From NCBI RefSeq assembly GCF_900109205.1, contig NZ_FNZB01000001.1:62001-126000 (forward strand): 64,000 nucleotides of DNA. The letters run 5' to 3'. Origin of the DNA: Sphingomonas sp. OV641 (GTDB lineage: Bacteria; Pseudomonadota; Alphaproteobacteria; Sphingomonadales; Sphingomonadaceae). Positions 50,521-60,208 of this stretch are shown here, one piece after another. The notes beneath the pieces were generated by a model. That model searched no databases. It was given only the letters and a program-made list of their open reading frames with translations, and had not been told where the DNA came from. Positions within the stretch are counted from its first letter, which is position 1, and each line of letters begins with the position of its first letter. The position numbers were made by a program, and so were the translations under genes.

Positions 50521-52431
50521 GTGAGCACAGTTGCTCCCCCCGTCACGCCGGCCATCACGCCACATCACCATCACGGTGATGGGCTGGGCAAGCTGGCGCT
50601 CGGCGCGATCGGCGTCGTCTATGGCGACATCGGCACCAGCCCGCTTTACGCGATGAAGGAAGTGTTTGTCGGTCACCACCCGCTTGCGGTGGACCGGCTC
50701 CACATCTTCGGCGTGCTGAGCCTCGTCTTCTGGTCGCTCGTGCTGATCGTGACGTTCAAATACGTGATGGTCATCCTGCGCGCCGACAATAACGGAGAAG
50801 GCGGGAGCCTGGCGCTGCTCGCCCTGATCCAGCGGCGGAGCGGCGCGGGCAAGCGATGGGGGCCGAGCCTCGTCATGCTCGGCGTGCTCGCAACGGCCAT
50901 GTTCTTCGGCGATTGCATGATCACGCCCGCCATGTCGGTGCTGTCCGCGGTGGAGGGGCTGGCGACGGTAGAGCAGACGTTCGACAGTTTCGTCATCCCC
51001 ATCGCGGTGACGATCCTGATCGGCCTGTTCTATCTCCAGTCGGTCGGCACGGCGCGGGTCGGCAAGTTGTTCGGCCCGATCATGGTGGTCTATTTCATCA
51101 CCTTGTCGGTGCTCGGCCTCATTCACGTGATCGCGCAGCCGGAGATCCTGCTGGCGCTCGATCCGCGATGGGCGGTGCGCTTCGCCGCGACGGACGGGAC
51201 GTTGGCGTTTCTGGCGCTCGGCTCGGTGGTGCTGGCAGTGACGGGGGCGGAAGCGCTGTACGCCGACATGGGGCATTTCGGACGCAAGCCGATCGCCTTT
51301 GCCTGGCTGTGGTTCGTCTTCCCTGCGCTGATGCTCAATTACCTGGGACAGGGCGCGTTGATGCTGGCTGACCCGGCCAGCGCCAAGAACCCGTTCTTCC
51401 TGATGGCGCCGGAGGAATGGCGCCTGCCTCTGGTCATCCTCGCCACCATGGCGACCGTGATCGCCAGCCAGGCGGTGATCACCGGCGCTTATTCGGTGGT
51501 GCAGCAGGCGGTGCAGCTTGGCCTGATGCCGCGGCTGCGGATTGACCACACCAGCGCGTCGGCGGCCGGGCAGATCTACATTCCGTCGATCAACTGGGCG
51601 TTGATGGCGATGGTGCTGCTGCTGATCCTGGGCTTTCAGGAATCGTCGAACCTTGCCGCCGCTTATGGCATCGCGGTGACGGGCACGATGTTCATCTCGA
51701 CCTGCATGGTGGCGGTGCTGATCCAGCGCGTCTGGCACTGGCCGCTGGCGGCGGTGCTGCCGTTCGTCGCCAGCTTCCTGCTGATCGATGGCCTGTACCT
51801 GTCGTCGAACCTGACGAAGGTGCCGGACGGCGGCTGGTTTCCGCTGCTGGTGGCGATCATCGTCTTCATCCTGCTCACCACCTGGGCGACCGGGCGCAAG
51901 CTGATGCTGGAGCGGATGCGCGAGGGCGCGATGCCGATCAAGGTTTTCATCGGCTCCGCGGCCAACAGCGCGACCCGGGTGTCAGGGACGGCGGTGTTCA
52001 TGACCTCAACGCCGGAAGGCGTGCCGCCGGCGCTGCTGCACAATCTGAAGCACAATCGGGTGCTGCACGATCGCGTGATCCTGCTGACGGTGAAGGTGAC
52101 GGACATGCCGTTCTTCCCGGAGCAGGACCGGTTCAACCATGAGGCGCTGGGCGAGGGGTTCCACCGCGTGATCCTGCGTTACGGCTTCATGGAATCGCCG
52201 GATATCCCGGCGGCGCTCAAGTCCTTTGATCGCTGCGGCGGCGAGTTCCGGATGATGGAGACGAGCTTCTTCCTCTCCCGCCAGACGCTGCTGGCGTCCG
52301 CGCATCCGGGCATGGCGCTATGGCGCGAGAAGCTGTTCGCGTGGATGCTGCGCAATGCGGAAAGCGCGATGGAGTTCTTCCGCCTACCGACGAACCGCGT
52401 GGTCGAACTCGGCAGCCAGATCGAGATTTGA
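50521..52431 (+). CDS. kup: Potassium uptake protein Kup
   Basis: The 636-residue low-affinity potassium/proton symporter starts at GTG 50521. A His-rich N-terminus (HHHHGD) precedes [20 protein letters not shown], the Kup signature, then about 12 membrane helices ([78 protein letters not shown]) and a C-terminal cytoplasmic domain of about 170 residues. Length is typical. The stop overlaps the TTG start of the next gene. Confidence 0.95.
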   Translation: MSTVAPPVTPAITPHHHHGDGLGKLALGAIGVVYGDIGTSPLYAMKEVFVGHHPLAVDRLHIFGVLSLVFWSLVLIVTFKYVMVILRADNNGEGGSLALLALIQRRSGAGKRWGPSLVMLGVLATAMFFGDCMITPAMSVLSAVEGLATVEQTFDSFVIPIAVTILIGLFYLQSVGTARVGKLFGPIMVVYFITLSVLGLIHVIAQPEILLALDPRWAVRFAATDGTLAFLALGSVVLAVTGAEALYADMGHFGRKPIAFAWLWFVFPALMLNYLGQGALMLADPASAKNPFFLMAPEEWRLPLVILATMATVIASQAVITGAYSVVQQAVQLGLMPRLRIDHTSASAAGQIYIPSINWALMAMVLLLILGFQESSNLAAAYGIAVTGTMFISTCMVAVLIQRVWHWPLAAVLPFVASFLLIDGLYLSSNLTKVPDGGWFPLLVAIIVFILLTTWATGRKLMLERMREGAMPIKVFIGSAANSATRVSGTAVFMTSTPEGVPPALLHNLKHNRVLHDRVILLTVKVTDMPFFPEQDRFNHEALGEGFHRVILRYGFMESPDIPAALKSFDRCGGEFRMMETSFFLSRQTLLASAHPGMALWREKLFAWMLRNAESAMEFFRLPTNRVVELGSQIEI

Positions 52432-52949
52432 GCGGCCAGCCTCCGGCTCCGATCATCGTGACCGCCGTGTTCGGGCGGTCCGACCAGGCGTGGTTCGACG
52501 ATCTGCGGCAACGGCACTTCCCGCCCGAGCGCAACGTGCTGGCCGCGCATCTGACGATGTTTCACCACCTGCCACCCAGCGCGGCCGATGAGCTGAAATG
52601 GCGGCTGGCAGAGGAAACGCGCGGCGTGCCCGCGCCGGCCGCGGCGCTTGCGGGCCCGTTCTCGCTGGGGCGCGGCGTTGCCTATCGCATTGACAGCGCC
52701 GGCCTGGAGGCGGTGCGCGCGCGGATTGCCGAGGCGTTTGCCGGCATGCTGACGCCGCAAGACCAGGCTGGCTGGCGGCCGCATGTGACGATTCAGAACA
52801 AGGTGGAGCCAGCAACGGCAAAGATGCTGCTGGCGGACCTCAAAGCTGCGTTCCGGCCGCGCCCGCTCATCATCGATGGGCTGGCGACATGGTGGTATCG
52901 CGGGGGGCCGTGGGAGCCACTGTCCCAGCATCGCTTCCGGCGGGATTAG
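52428..52949 (+). CDS. 2H phosphoesterase / 2'-5' RNA ligase-like protein
   Basis: The protein starts at TTG 52428 within TTGA, coupling it to kup; no ATG fits. The 173-residue product has the two HxT motifs of the 2H superfamily: HLTMFHH near residue 42 and HVTIQNK near residue 120, with [20 protein letters not shown] between. Such enzymes act on 2',3'-cyclic phosphates in RNA. It belongs to the short branch found in proteobacteria; the precise substrate is unknown. Confidence 0.78.
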   Translation: MSGQPPAPIIVTAVFGRSDQAWFDDLRQRHFPPERNVLAAHLTMFHHLPPSAADELKWRLAEETRGVPAPAAALAGPFSLGRGVAYRIDSAGLEAVRARIAEAFAGMLTPQDQAGWRPHVTIQNKVEPATAKMLLADLKAAFRPRPLIIDGLATWWYRGGPWEPLSQHRFRRD

Positions 52950-53013
52950 CGCGCAGGCGCATCGGCGCGCCACCCCGGCGAGGGTGCGATCAGGCGTTGC
53001 TGTTGTCGGAAAA

Positions 53014-53090
53014 TGGTAGCGGAGGAGGGACTTGAACCCCCGACACGCGGATTATGATTCCGCTGCTCTAACCAGCTGAGCTACTCCGCC
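53014..53090 (-). tRNA. tRNA-Met (CAT), elongator type
   Basis: Acceptor GGCGGAG/CTCCGCT (first pair G-U), D stem GCTC/GAGC, anticodon stem GCGGA/TCCGC with loop ATCATAA (anticodon CAU), T arm GGGGG/CCCTC, A73 and encoded CCA. It lacks initiator features (three G-C pairs at the base of the anticodon stem). An Ile tRNA with a modified CAU anticodon cannot be excluded by eye. Confidence 0.88.
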
Positions 53091-53132
53091 CCAAGGGCAT
53101 TCACCGCGACAATTCCGCCGGGCGAGGCGCGC

Positions 53133-53160
53133 CTGATAGCAGCGCTTTCGCCCGGGTCAA
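53133..53160 (-). promoter_or_regulatory. Predicted tRNA-Met promoter
   Basis: On the minus strand, TTGACC (53160-53155), 16-base spacer, TATCAG (53138-53133), 43 bases before the tRNA. The -35 overlaps the rimO stop codon. Confidence 0.5.
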
Positions 53161-54485
53161 GCGGGAACGCCAAAGAGATCGTGTTCGTCCGCATCCTCGA
53201 TCGTGACGCTGACGATATCGCCTTCCGAAAGATGGCCGGCGTCACGCAGGTGTACCTCGCCGTCGATCTCCGGCGCATCGGCATAGGAGCGGCCAGAAGC
53301 GCCCTCCTCACCGACCGAATCGATGATGACCTGCAGCGTGCGGCCGACCTTCGCCTGAAGCTTGGCAGCGCTGATCGCGGCCGTTCGCTCCATGATCCGG
53401 GCGTAGCGTTCTTCCTTCACCTCCTCGGGCACCGGATCGGGCAGGGCGTTGGCGCTGGCGCCTTCCACCGGCTCGAACCGGAACGCGCCGACGCGATCGA
53501 GCTGGGCTTCGTCTAGCCAATCGAGGAGATACTCGAAATCGGCCTCCGTCTCGCCCGGAAAGCCAACGACGAAGGTCGAGCGGATCGCGATGTCCGGGCG
53601 GACCTCTCGCCAGGCACGCAGCCGGGCGAGAACCTTGGCGTCATTCGCCGGTCGCTTCATGGCGCGCAGCACATTGGGTGCGGCGTGCTGGAAGGGAATG
53701 TCGAGGTACGGAAGCACCAGCCCCTCGGCCATCAGCGGGATAACCTGATCGACGTGCGGATAGGGGTACACATAGTGGAGCCGCACCCAGGGGGCGATAC
53801 GGCCCAGCTCCCGGGCGAGATCGGTCATGTGCGCCCGCACCTCGCCGCCACCCTTCAGCGGATAGGCTGCGTGGCGCAGGTCCAGCCCATAAGCGGACGT
53901 GTCCTGGCTGATGACGAGCAGTTCCTTCGTGCCCGCCGCGACCAGCTTCTCCGCCTCGCGCAGGATCGCGTCCGGCCGGCGGCTGACGAGATCACCCCGC
54001 AGCGACGGGATGATGCAGAACGAGCAGCGGTGATTGCAGCCTTCGGAAATCTTGAGATAGCTGTAGTGCCGCGGCGTCAGCTTCAGCCCGGCGTCGGGCA
54101 CCAGATCGATATAGGGCGACAGGTTCGCGGGCGCGGCCTCGTGCACCGCTTCGACCACCTGTTCATATTCATGAGCGCCGGTGATCGCGAGCACGTTGGG
54201 GAAGCGGGCGCGAATCACCTCGGCTTCCTTGCCCATGCAGCCGGTGACAATGACGCGGCCGTTCTCCGCGATCGCCTCGCCGATCGCCTCCAGGCTCTCT
54301 TCCTTGGCCGAGTCGAGAAAGCCGCAGGTGTTGACGAGCACGACGTCCGCACCCGCATAATCGGGAGACATGTGATAGCCGTCAGCACGCAGCTGGGTGA
54401 GGATGCGCTCACTGTCCACCAGGTTCTTGGGACAGCCGAGCGACACCATGCCCACGCGGGGCGGTGAAGGAAGACGCGTTGCCAT
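53157..54485 (-). CDS. rimO: Ribosomal protein S12 methylthiotransferase RimO
   Basis: The protein starts at [20 protein letters not shown]; the frame open to 54542 was not used. The 442-residue radical-SAM enzyme thiomethylates an Asp of S12. It has the N-terminal UPF0004 domain with cluster-binding Cys (SLGCPKN, NTCGF, TGCMG), the radical-SAM CxxxCxxC in [18 protein letters not shown] near residue 150, and a C-terminal TRAM domain ([20 protein letters not shown]). The sequence [18 protein letters not shown] is RimO rather than MiaB. Confidence 0.95.
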   Translation of the reverse strand: MATRLPSPPRVGMVSLGCPKNLVDSERILTQLRADGYHMSPDYAGADVVLVNTCGFLDSAKEESLEAIGEAIAENGRVIVTGCMGKEAEVIRARFPNVLAITGAHEYEQVVEAVHEAAPANLSPYIDLVPDAGLKLTPRHYSYLKISEGCNHRCSFCIIPSLRGDLVSRRPDAILREAEKLVAAGTKELLVISQDTSAYGLDLRHAAYPLKGGGEVRAHMTDLARELGRIAPWVRLHYVYPYPHVDQVIPLMAEGLVLPYLDIPFQHAAPNVLRAMKRPANDAKVLARLRAWREVRPDIAIRSTFVVGFPGETEADFEYLLDWLDEAQLDRVGAFRFEPVEGASANALPDPVPEEVKEERYARIMERTAAISAAKLQAKVGRTLQVIIDSVGEEGASGRSYADAPEIDGEVHLRDAGHLSEGDIVSVTIEDADEHDLFGVPA

Positions 54486-54602
54486 GAGTGCGCGCGCACA
54501 TAGTGCGGGACGAGCCGTTTTGCCATATGCTCGCCGAATCAATCATCTTGCGCTACCCGGTTCGCCTCGCAGGGGCGCGAGGAGTAGCGTGGGGGTGATG
54601 CG

Positions 54603-55706
54603 ATGCTGGCGATCGGGCTGATGTCCGGGACGTCACTCGATGGAGTGGACGCGGCGCTGATCGAAACGGACGGCGAGCAATCCGTGCGCTCGATCGCGTT
54701 CCGCGGGGAAGCCTATTCGGATGCCGCGCGGGCGCAACTGGCGGCGACGACGGCGCTGGCGCTGACCTTTGAACGGCCGCGCGCCAATCCCGAAGTGATG
54801 GCGGCAGCCGAACTCATCACCCGAACCCATGTGTTGGCGGTGCAGAAGCTGCTGCGCGACGCAGGGCTGCGGGCGGGCGAGGTCGATGTTATCGGCTTTC
54901 ATGGGCAAACCGTCGCTCACCGGCCGGATCGTCGCTGGACGTGGCAGATCGGCGATGGCCAGGCGCTTGCCGATGCGACGGGTATCGCGACGGTCGCGGA
55001 TCTGCGCAGCGCTGACGTTGCCGCGGGCGGGCAGGGCGCACCCCTTCTGCCGGTGTATCATGCCGCGCTGACCGCCGGGCTGGATCGGCCGCTGGCGGTG
55101 CTGAACCTCGGCGGCGTGGCCAATATCACCTGGATCGGCAGCGACGGTACATTGCTCGCGTTCGATACCGGCCCGGCCAACGGACTGATCGACAGCTGGG
55201 TGGAAGCGGAGACGGGCGCACGGTTCGATGCGGGCGGGGCGCTTGCCGCCGCGGGGCGGATCGATGAGGCGGTGCTGACCGCGATGCTGGACCACCCTTT
55301 CTTCGCCCAGCCGGCCCCCAAGTCCCTGGACCGCAACGACTTCACCATCCAGCCAGCGCGCGGCCTGAGCGCAGCGGACGGCGCCGCGACGCTGACCGCC
55401 TTCACCGCCGCGAGCGTCGCCGAGGCGTTTCTGCTGCTGCCGGAGCGGCCCGAACGCCTGCTGGTCGCGGGCGGCGGCCGGCACAACCCGGTCATGCTGC
55501 GGATGATTTCGGACAAAATCGGCCTCGATCCGGAGCCGGTGGATGCCCTTGGCTGGAACGGCGACGCGATCGAGGCGGAGGGCTTCGCCTATATGGCCGT
55601 GCGGAATCTGAAGGGGCTGCCGATCTCATTCCCGGGCACGACCGGCGTGCCCGGGCCGATGACCGGCGGCGTGCTCCACCAGCCGCAAAGCCGCGCCGAG
55701 CCGTAA
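54603..55706 (+). CDS. anmK: Anhydro-N-acetylmuramic acid kinase
   Basis: The 367-residue ASKHA-fold kinase opens and phosphorylates anhydroMurNAc from peptidoglycan recycling. Signatures: LAIGLMSGTSLDGVDAALIE at the N-terminus, IGFHGQTVAHRPDRRWTWQI near 98, NLGGVANITWIG near 168, FDTGPANGLIDSW near 190 and LLVAGGGRHNPVM near 290. Length is normal. It diverges from rimO and converges on the DUF4112 gene. Confidence 0.95.
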   Translation: MLAIGLMSGTSLDGVDAALIETDGEQSVRSIAFRGEAYSDAARAQLAATTALALTFERPRANPEVMAAAELITRTHVLAVQKLLRDAGLRAGEVDVIGFHGQTVAHRPDRRWTWQIGDGQALADATGIATVADLRSADVAAGGQGAPLLPVYHAALTAGLDRPLAVLNLGGVANITWIGSDGTLLAFDTGPANGLIDSWVEAETGARFDAGGALAAAGRIDEAVLTAMLDHPFFAQPAPKSLDRNDFTIQPARGLSAADGAATLTAFTAASVAEAFLLLPERPERLLVAGGGRHNPVMLRMISDKIGLDPEPVDALGWNGDAIEAEGFAYMAVRNLKGLPISFPGTTGVPGPMTGGVLHQPQSRAEP

Positions 55707-55736
55707 GCGGGCGTTCGCCGCTGCCGCCGGATCGGA

Positions 55737-56159
55737 TCAGCGATCGACGGTGACGGTGGCGGGGTGGTGCCGATCGAGGTGGCGCTTGATTGTCTTCAAG
55801 TTGCGGGTGTTGGACCGGAAAAAGAAGTCGGCAGCGTCGCCGACGATGGGGACGAGGCCGAGCAGCGCATCGAAGCCGACGCGCGCGCCCATTCGGGTAA
55901 GCTGCAGCTTGGTCATGCCCAGATTACGCGCCTCCCAGACGATATAGGCGCCCATGGCGGCGGCTACGGCGTCGCCGATCACAGGAACGAAGCCGAGCAG
56001 CACGTCCAGCCCGACCTTTCGGTTCAAGCCCGGGACGGTGACCATGCCCTCCAGCAGCTGCTCCATCGCCTCCACGCGGCGGCGAATAGAGGCCGGATCA
56101 CGGCCGAGCGGCAGGCTGGCCATGTAATCGGGCGCTGGACGGAAATCGGCGTTGGTCAT
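55737..56159 (-). CDS. DUF4112 domain protein
   Basis: The protein starts at MTNADFRPAPDYMASLPLGR (ATG ending 56159), 5 bases after the lipoprotein stop; the longer frame to 56420 overlaps that gene. The 140-residue product contains twice-repeated hydrophobic segments VGLDVLLGFVPVIGDAVAAA and VGFDALLGLVPIVGDAADFF, the hallmark of DUF4112 small membrane-associated proteins. The C-terminus is basic. Function unknown; probably co-transcribed with the lipoprotein. Confidence 0.82.
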   Translation of the reverse strand: MTNADFRPAPDYMASLPLGRDPASIRRRVEAMEQLLEGMVTVPGLNRKVGLDVLLGFVPVIGDAVAAAMGAYIVWEARNLGMTKLQLTRMGARVGFDALLGLVPIVGDAADFFFRSNTRNLKTIKRHLDRHHPATVTVDR

Positions 56160-56164
56160 GGAGA

Positions 56165-57601
56165 TCAGTTGGGGTCGCGGCGAACCCCATTCAACGGGTG
56201 CCAAGCCCGTTCGTTCGGCTGCCAGGTGCGAAGGCGTGGCGCCACCAGCGACCAGCGCAGCGGCCGGGCGATCGGCACGAAGGCGACGTCGTCCGCCAGC
56301 AGCCGATCCGCCGCGGCAATCGCGCGCGCGCGCTCGGCCAGGGACGGGGCGAGGCGGGCAGCCTCGATCGCCTGGGTCGCGGCCTCGCTGCAGGTCTGGC
56401 ACGCATGGCCGAGATACCAACGGCCGCTGTCGAACGGCGCAACGGCATCGATCAGGCGAAGGTCCGCCTCGTCATCGGGCGCCACGCGAACGGGCCGGAT
56501 CCCGACGGCGTAAAGATCCGCGGCGATACGGGCCCAGAGCAGCGTGCCGCCCGCGCCGGCGGGCAAGGCGATCCGGATGGTGGGCGTGTCATTACCCGCC
56601 TCCCGCCACGCCGCCACCCGCGCGCGGGCCGTGGCCTGCCTGTCCTGCGCCGCCACCGCCTGCCATGGCGCCTTGGCCGGCGGAGACGCGGAATCAAGCG
56701 CGGCGGGCAGCAGATCCTCCGTTGCCTGCCAGCCAGGCGCGAACGCCTGCACCAGAGCGCCGCGATCGATGGCCAGCGCAATCGCCGCCCGGTTCTCCGC
56801 CGCTGCGAGGAACCCCTCAGGGCGAGAAACGGCCAGGCCGAACAGCCCCGCTGCCGGATCAAGCCGGACATCGGCATTTTCGATCCCGGCAGCGGCAACA
56901 AGCGGCCATTCGGCAATCGTGCCACCGGTAAACAGATCGGAGCGGCGCGCCGAGAAGCGGGCGATCCCGGCGGCGGGACGTTCCGCGATCAGCAGGACGT
57001 CATCCTCCGGCTGCGGCTCTTCCTGCTCGTCGGCGGCGCGATCGGGATCGGGGATCGGCCGCAGCCTGGTGATCTGGCCGCTCTTACCCACGATACGCAT
57101 CGGGCCGCTGCCGATGCTGCGCCGGGGATGAACGATGGCCATGTCGGGCTGGGCGAAGAGCTTCAGAAGGTCCGGGCGCGGCCGGGACAATTCGATCTGG
57201 ATCACCTCCGGCGTCATCTCAACGATCGATTCGAGCGCCGTCAGATAGGGGGACAGCGGATTGCGTGCCCGCTGCTGGAGCCGGCGACGAAGGATCGCAA
57301 CCACCTCCGCGGCCCGCATCGGGCGCCCATCGGCCCAAGGCGTGTCACGAAGGCGGAAAATGTAGGTGCGCCCTTCGTCCGTGACGATCCAGCGCGCTGC
57401 CACGCCCGGCACGATCTGACCGGCGGCGTCGAACCGGACGAGGCCCTGCGCGACGCTGTCGGTGAGCAGCCGGCGCGCCATGTCGTTATCGACAATCGGC
57501 GCAAGCGACAGTTCGGGTTCCGCGCCATTGGCGCTGACGATCACCGCGCCGACATCCGGCCGGCGTTCGCATCCGGCCGTGGCCACGGCCAGCGCAAGCA
57601 T
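56165..57601 (-). CDS. SBP_bac_5-type solute-binding lipoprotein
   Basis: The 478-residue protein resembles DppA/OppA-type ABC binding proteins: MARRLLTDSVAQGLVRFDAA, VPGVAARWIVTDEGRTYIFR, LRDTPWADGRPMRAAEVVAI near residues 45-120 and AAIALAIDRGALVQAFAPGW near 275. The start MLALAVATAGCERRP gives a very short lipoprotein signal (Cys11). This ATG lies two bases after the CCA end of tRNA-Leu on the same strand; the frame stays open through the tRNA but has no other sensible start. No permease or ATPase genes are adjacent, so it is either an orphan binding protein or serves distant transporters. Confidence 0.75.
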   Translation of the reverse strand: MLALAVATAGCERRPDVGAVIVSANGAEPELSLAPIVDNDMARRLLTDSVAQGLVRFDAAGQIVPGVAARWIVTDEGRTYIFRLRDTPWADGRPMRAAEVVAILRRRLQQRARNPLSPYLTALESIVEMTPEVIQIELSRPRPDLLKLFAQPDMAIVHPRRSIGSGPMRIVGKSGQITRLRPIPDPDRAADEQEEPQPEDDVLLIAERPAAGIARFSARRSDLFTGGTIAEWPLVAAAGIENADVRLDPAAGLFGLAVSRPEGFLAAAENRAAIALAIDRGALVQAFAPGWQATEDLLPAALDSASPPAKAPWQAVAAQDRQATARARVAAWREAGNDTPTIRIALPAGAGGTLLWARIAADLYAVGIRPVRVAPDDEADLRLIDAVAPFDSGRWYLGHACQTCSEAATQAIEAARLAPSLAERARAIAAADRLLADDVAFVPIARPLRWSLVAPRLRTWQPNERAWHPLNGVRRDPN

Positions 57602-57603
57602 GA

Positions 57604-57690
57604 TGGTGCGGACGGCGGGACTCGAACCCGCACGCCCATACGGGCAGAAGATTTTAAGTCTCCGGCGTCTACCGGTTCCGCCACGTCCGC
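57604..57690 (-). tRNA. tRNA-Leu (TAA)
   Basis: The 87-base class II tRNA has acceptor GCGGACG/CGTCCGC, anticodon loop CTTAAAA (anticodon UAA), a long variable arm (TGCCCGTATGGGCGT), T arm with GTTCGAG, A73 and encoded CCA. A minus-strand TTGACG at 57733-57728 may be its -35; the -10 is poor. Confidence 0.94.
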
Positions 57691-57737
57691 GCATCACGTG
57701 CGCCGAAAAGCGGCACGGAAGCGCCGCCGTCAAGCGT

Positions 57738-58016
57738 TCAGACGTTCAAACGCTGACGCATTTCCTTGCCCGGCTTAAAATAAGGCACCCGCTTCGCCGT
57801 GACTTCGACCACCTCGCCGGTGCGCGGGTTGCGGCCGGTGCGTGCGTCGCGCGCCCGAGTCGAGAAGGCGCCGAAGCCACGCAATTCGACGCGGCCGTCC
57901 TCCGCCAGGCGCCGGACGATCTCATCGAAGAAGGTGGAAACGATAGCCTCGACCTCGCGCACCGACAGACCAGGGTTGGTCTCTGCCAGATGCTGCACCA
58001 GTTCCGATCGGATCAT
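57738..58016 (-). CDS. ihfB: Integration host factor subunit beta
   Basis: The 92-residue DNA-bending protein starts [20 protein letters not shown], with the HU/IHF fold: [40 protein letters not shown] and the beta-arm segment [11 protein letters not shown] with the intercalating Pro. The pattern is IHF beta rather than HU. It lies downstream of rpsA, the usual gene order in proteobacteria. Confidence 0.95.
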   Translation of the reverse strand: MIRSELVQHLAETNPGLSVREVEAIVSTFFDEIVRRLAEDGRVELRGFGAFSTRARDARTGRNPRTGEVVEVTAKRVPYFKPGKEMRQRLNV

Positions 58017-58136
58017 TTGCCCCGCCCTTGAAGTGCCACCGAGCCTACGTGGCGTGTGGCGTTCTTAATACAGGTAAAGTTTGCGCGGAATAGGAGCGAC
58101 AAGCGATTATCGACCAAAAGAATGGTTTATACCGCA

Positions 58137-58173
58137 AAAAAGAAGGGCCGGGCGGCTGATGCCACCCGGCCCC
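58137..58173 (-). terminator. Intrinsic terminator of rpsA
   Basis: On the minus strand, GGGCCGGGTGGC pairs with GCCGCCCGGCCC (one mismatch) around a four-base loop and is followed by TTCTTTTTT. It lies about 25 bases after the rpsA stop, so ihfB needs its own promoter or read-through. Confidence 0.88.
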
Positions 58174-58196
58174 ACGGCCCAAAAAGGCCGCAGCGA

Positions 58197-59912
58197 TTAC
58201 TGCTTGTTCTGACGAGCCTTCAGCGCCTCGCCGAGAATGTCGCCGAGCGACGCGCCCGAGTCGGACGAACCGTATTGCGCCACGGCCTGCTTCTCTTCGG
58301 CGATCTGCATCGCCTTGACCGAGAAGGTCGGCTTCTTGGAACGATCGAAGCCGGTGACCATCGCGTCAAACTTCTGGCCGACCTGGAAACGCTCCGGACG
58401 CTGCTCGTCACGGTCGCGGCCGAGATCGGTGCGCTTGATGAAGCCGGTCGCGCCATCGTCGCCCGCCTGAACCTCGAGGCCCGCATCGCGGACTTCGAGA
58501 ACGGTGACGGTGACGACCTGGTTCTTGCCCAGGTTGCCGGCCGAAGCCGCTGCGCCGCCCGCAACCGGGGCACCACGCTCGAGCTGCTTCATGCCGAGGC
58601 TGATGCGCTCCTTCTCCGGATCGACGTCAAGCACGATGGCCTGAACCGTCTCACCCTTGCGGTGCAGGTTGAGCGCGTCCTCACCCGAAACACCCCAAGC
58701 GATGTCGGACATGTGAACCATGCCGTCGACGTCGTTGTCGAGGCCGATGAACAGGCCGAACTCGGTGGCGTTCTTGACTTCGCCCTCGACCGTCGTGCCG
58801 ACCGGATGCTCGGCGGCGAAACGCTCCCACGGATTCTGCTGCGCCTGCTTCAGGCCCAGCGAGATGCGACGCTTGTCGGCATCGACCTCGAGCACCACCA
58901 CGTCGACTTCCTGCGAGGTCGAGACGATCTTGCCCGGGTGGACGTTCTTCTTGGTCCAGGACATTTCGGACACGTGGACGAGGCCCTCGATGCCCGGCTC
59001 CAGCTCAACGAACGCACCATATTCGGTGATGTTCGTGACGCGGCCCGACAGCTTCGCGCCGACCGGATACTTCTGGCTGGCGCCATCCCACGGATCGCTC
59101 TCGAGCTGCTTCATGCCGAGCGAGATGCGCTGCGTGTCCTTGTTGATGCGGATGATCTGCACCTTCACGGTGTCGCCGATGTTGATCATCTCCGACGGGT
59201 GCTGGACGCGCTTGTAGGAGAGGTCGGTGACGTGCAGCAGGCCGTCGATGCCGCCCAAGTCCACGAAGGCGCCGTAGTCGGTGATGTTCTTCACCACGCC
59301 ATCGATGATCTGACCCTCGGCCAGGCTCTGGATCAGGCCCGAACGCTGCTCGGCGCGGGTCTCTTCCAGCACGGCGCGGCGCGAGACGACGATGTTGCCG
59401 CGCTTGCGGTCCATCTTCAGGATCTGGAAGGGCTGCGGGATATCCATCAGCGGCGTGACGTCACGCACCGGACGGATGTCGACCTGCGAGCCCGGCAGGA
59501 AGGCCACGGCGCCGTTCAGGTCGACGGTGAAGCCGCCCTTCACGCGACCGAAGATCACGCCCTCGACGCGCGCGGTCTTGGCGAATTCGGTCTCCAGCTT
59601 GTCCCATGCGGCTTCGCGGCGTGCGCGGTCGCGCGACAGCATTGCTTCGCCATGCATGTTTTCCACGCGGTCGACATAGACTTCGACTTCGTCACCGATC
59701 TTGAGATCGGCCTTCTGACCCGGCGCCGGCGCGAATTCGCGCAGCGGCACGCGGCCTTCGCTCTTCAGGCCGACGTCAATGACGGCGAGGTCATTCTCGA
59801 TGCCGGTGACGGTGCCGAGCACCACGCGGCCCTCGAAGCTGTCGGCGCCGCCGAACATGTCATCGAGCATTGCCGCGAAATCGTCACGCGTGGGATTTGG
59901 CTGTGTGGCCAT
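58197..59912 (-). CDS. rpsA: 30S ribosomal protein S1
   Basis: The 571-residue protein recruits mRNA to the 30S subunit. Six S1 RNA-binding repeats are visible, for example VLGTVTGIENDLAVIDVGLK, GVVKNITDYGAFVDLGGIDG, GRVTNITEYGAFVELEPGIE and GEVKNATEFGLFIGLDNDVD, each followed by LLHVTDLS/LVHVSEMS-type ends. The C-terminus is short. It is transcribed with or after cmk; the 296-base leader 59913-60208 contains a GGCCAAGCGG...CTTGGCC hairpin near 59943 and no gene, a place where S1 autoregulation could act. Confidence 0.97.
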   Translation of the reverse strand: MATQPNPTRDDFAAMLDDMFGGADSFEGRVVLGTVTGIENDLAVIDVGLKSEGRVPLREFAPAPGQKADLKIGDEVEVYVDRVENMHGEAMLSRDRARREAAWDKLETEFAKTARVEGVIFGRVKGGFTVDLNGAVAFLPGSQVDIRPVRDVTPLMDIPQPFQILKMDRKRGNIVVSRRAVLEETRAEQRSGLIQSLAEGQIIDGVVKNITDYGAFVDLGGIDGLLHVTDLSYKRVQHPSEMINIGDTVKVQIIRINKDTQRISLGMKQLESDPWDGASQKYPVGAKLSGRVTNITEYGAFVELEPGIEGLVHVSEMSWTKKNVHPGKIVSTSQEVDVVVLEVDADKRRISLGLKQAQQNPWERFAAEHPVGTTVEGEVKNATEFGLFIGLDNDVDGMVHMSDIAWGVSGEDALNLHRKGETVQAIVLDVDPEKERISLGMKQLERGAPVAGGAAASAGNLGKNQVVTVTVLEVRDAGLEVQAGDDGATGFIKRTDLGRDRDEQRPERFQVGQKFDAMVTGFDRSKKPTFSVKAMQIAEEKQAVAQYGSSDSGASLGDILGEALKARQNKQ

Positions 59913-60208
59913 AGAAATGGTTTGTCCTAATCAGTTCGTTTCCGGCCAAGCGGTTGGTTCCGCTGGTCTTGGCCTTCACCGCCGCGCCGGCCGCACGCCG
60001 GAGCAGCATCCAGACAGAAAGGGGAGCGAGGGCTTCGATGCGCTTACGCGAAAAGGGCGCGCGAGACGCCGCTCCGCACCATGCCTCCGCGAGCCCCAGC
60101 CCGCCGGACGGCGCGCCTTACTGCAAAGCGGCGTCTGGAGCAAGGTACACAGGCGTTCCCCAAGGAGCAGAGGCCATTCCGGTGCACGGGCGGGGAAATG
60201 CGCCCCCG

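Noticed and set aside
57602..57733. N-terminal extension of the solute-binding lipoprotein through tRNA-Leu
   Set aside because: The extension would translate the tRNA itself and gives a basic, non-signal sequence; ATG 57601 gives a lipobox.
58056..59930. 624-codon open frame on the plus strand opposite rpsA
   Set aside because: A mirror of the rpsA coding frame; its periodic RADR/DVHLR-like sequence reflects the repeated S1 domains on the other strand.
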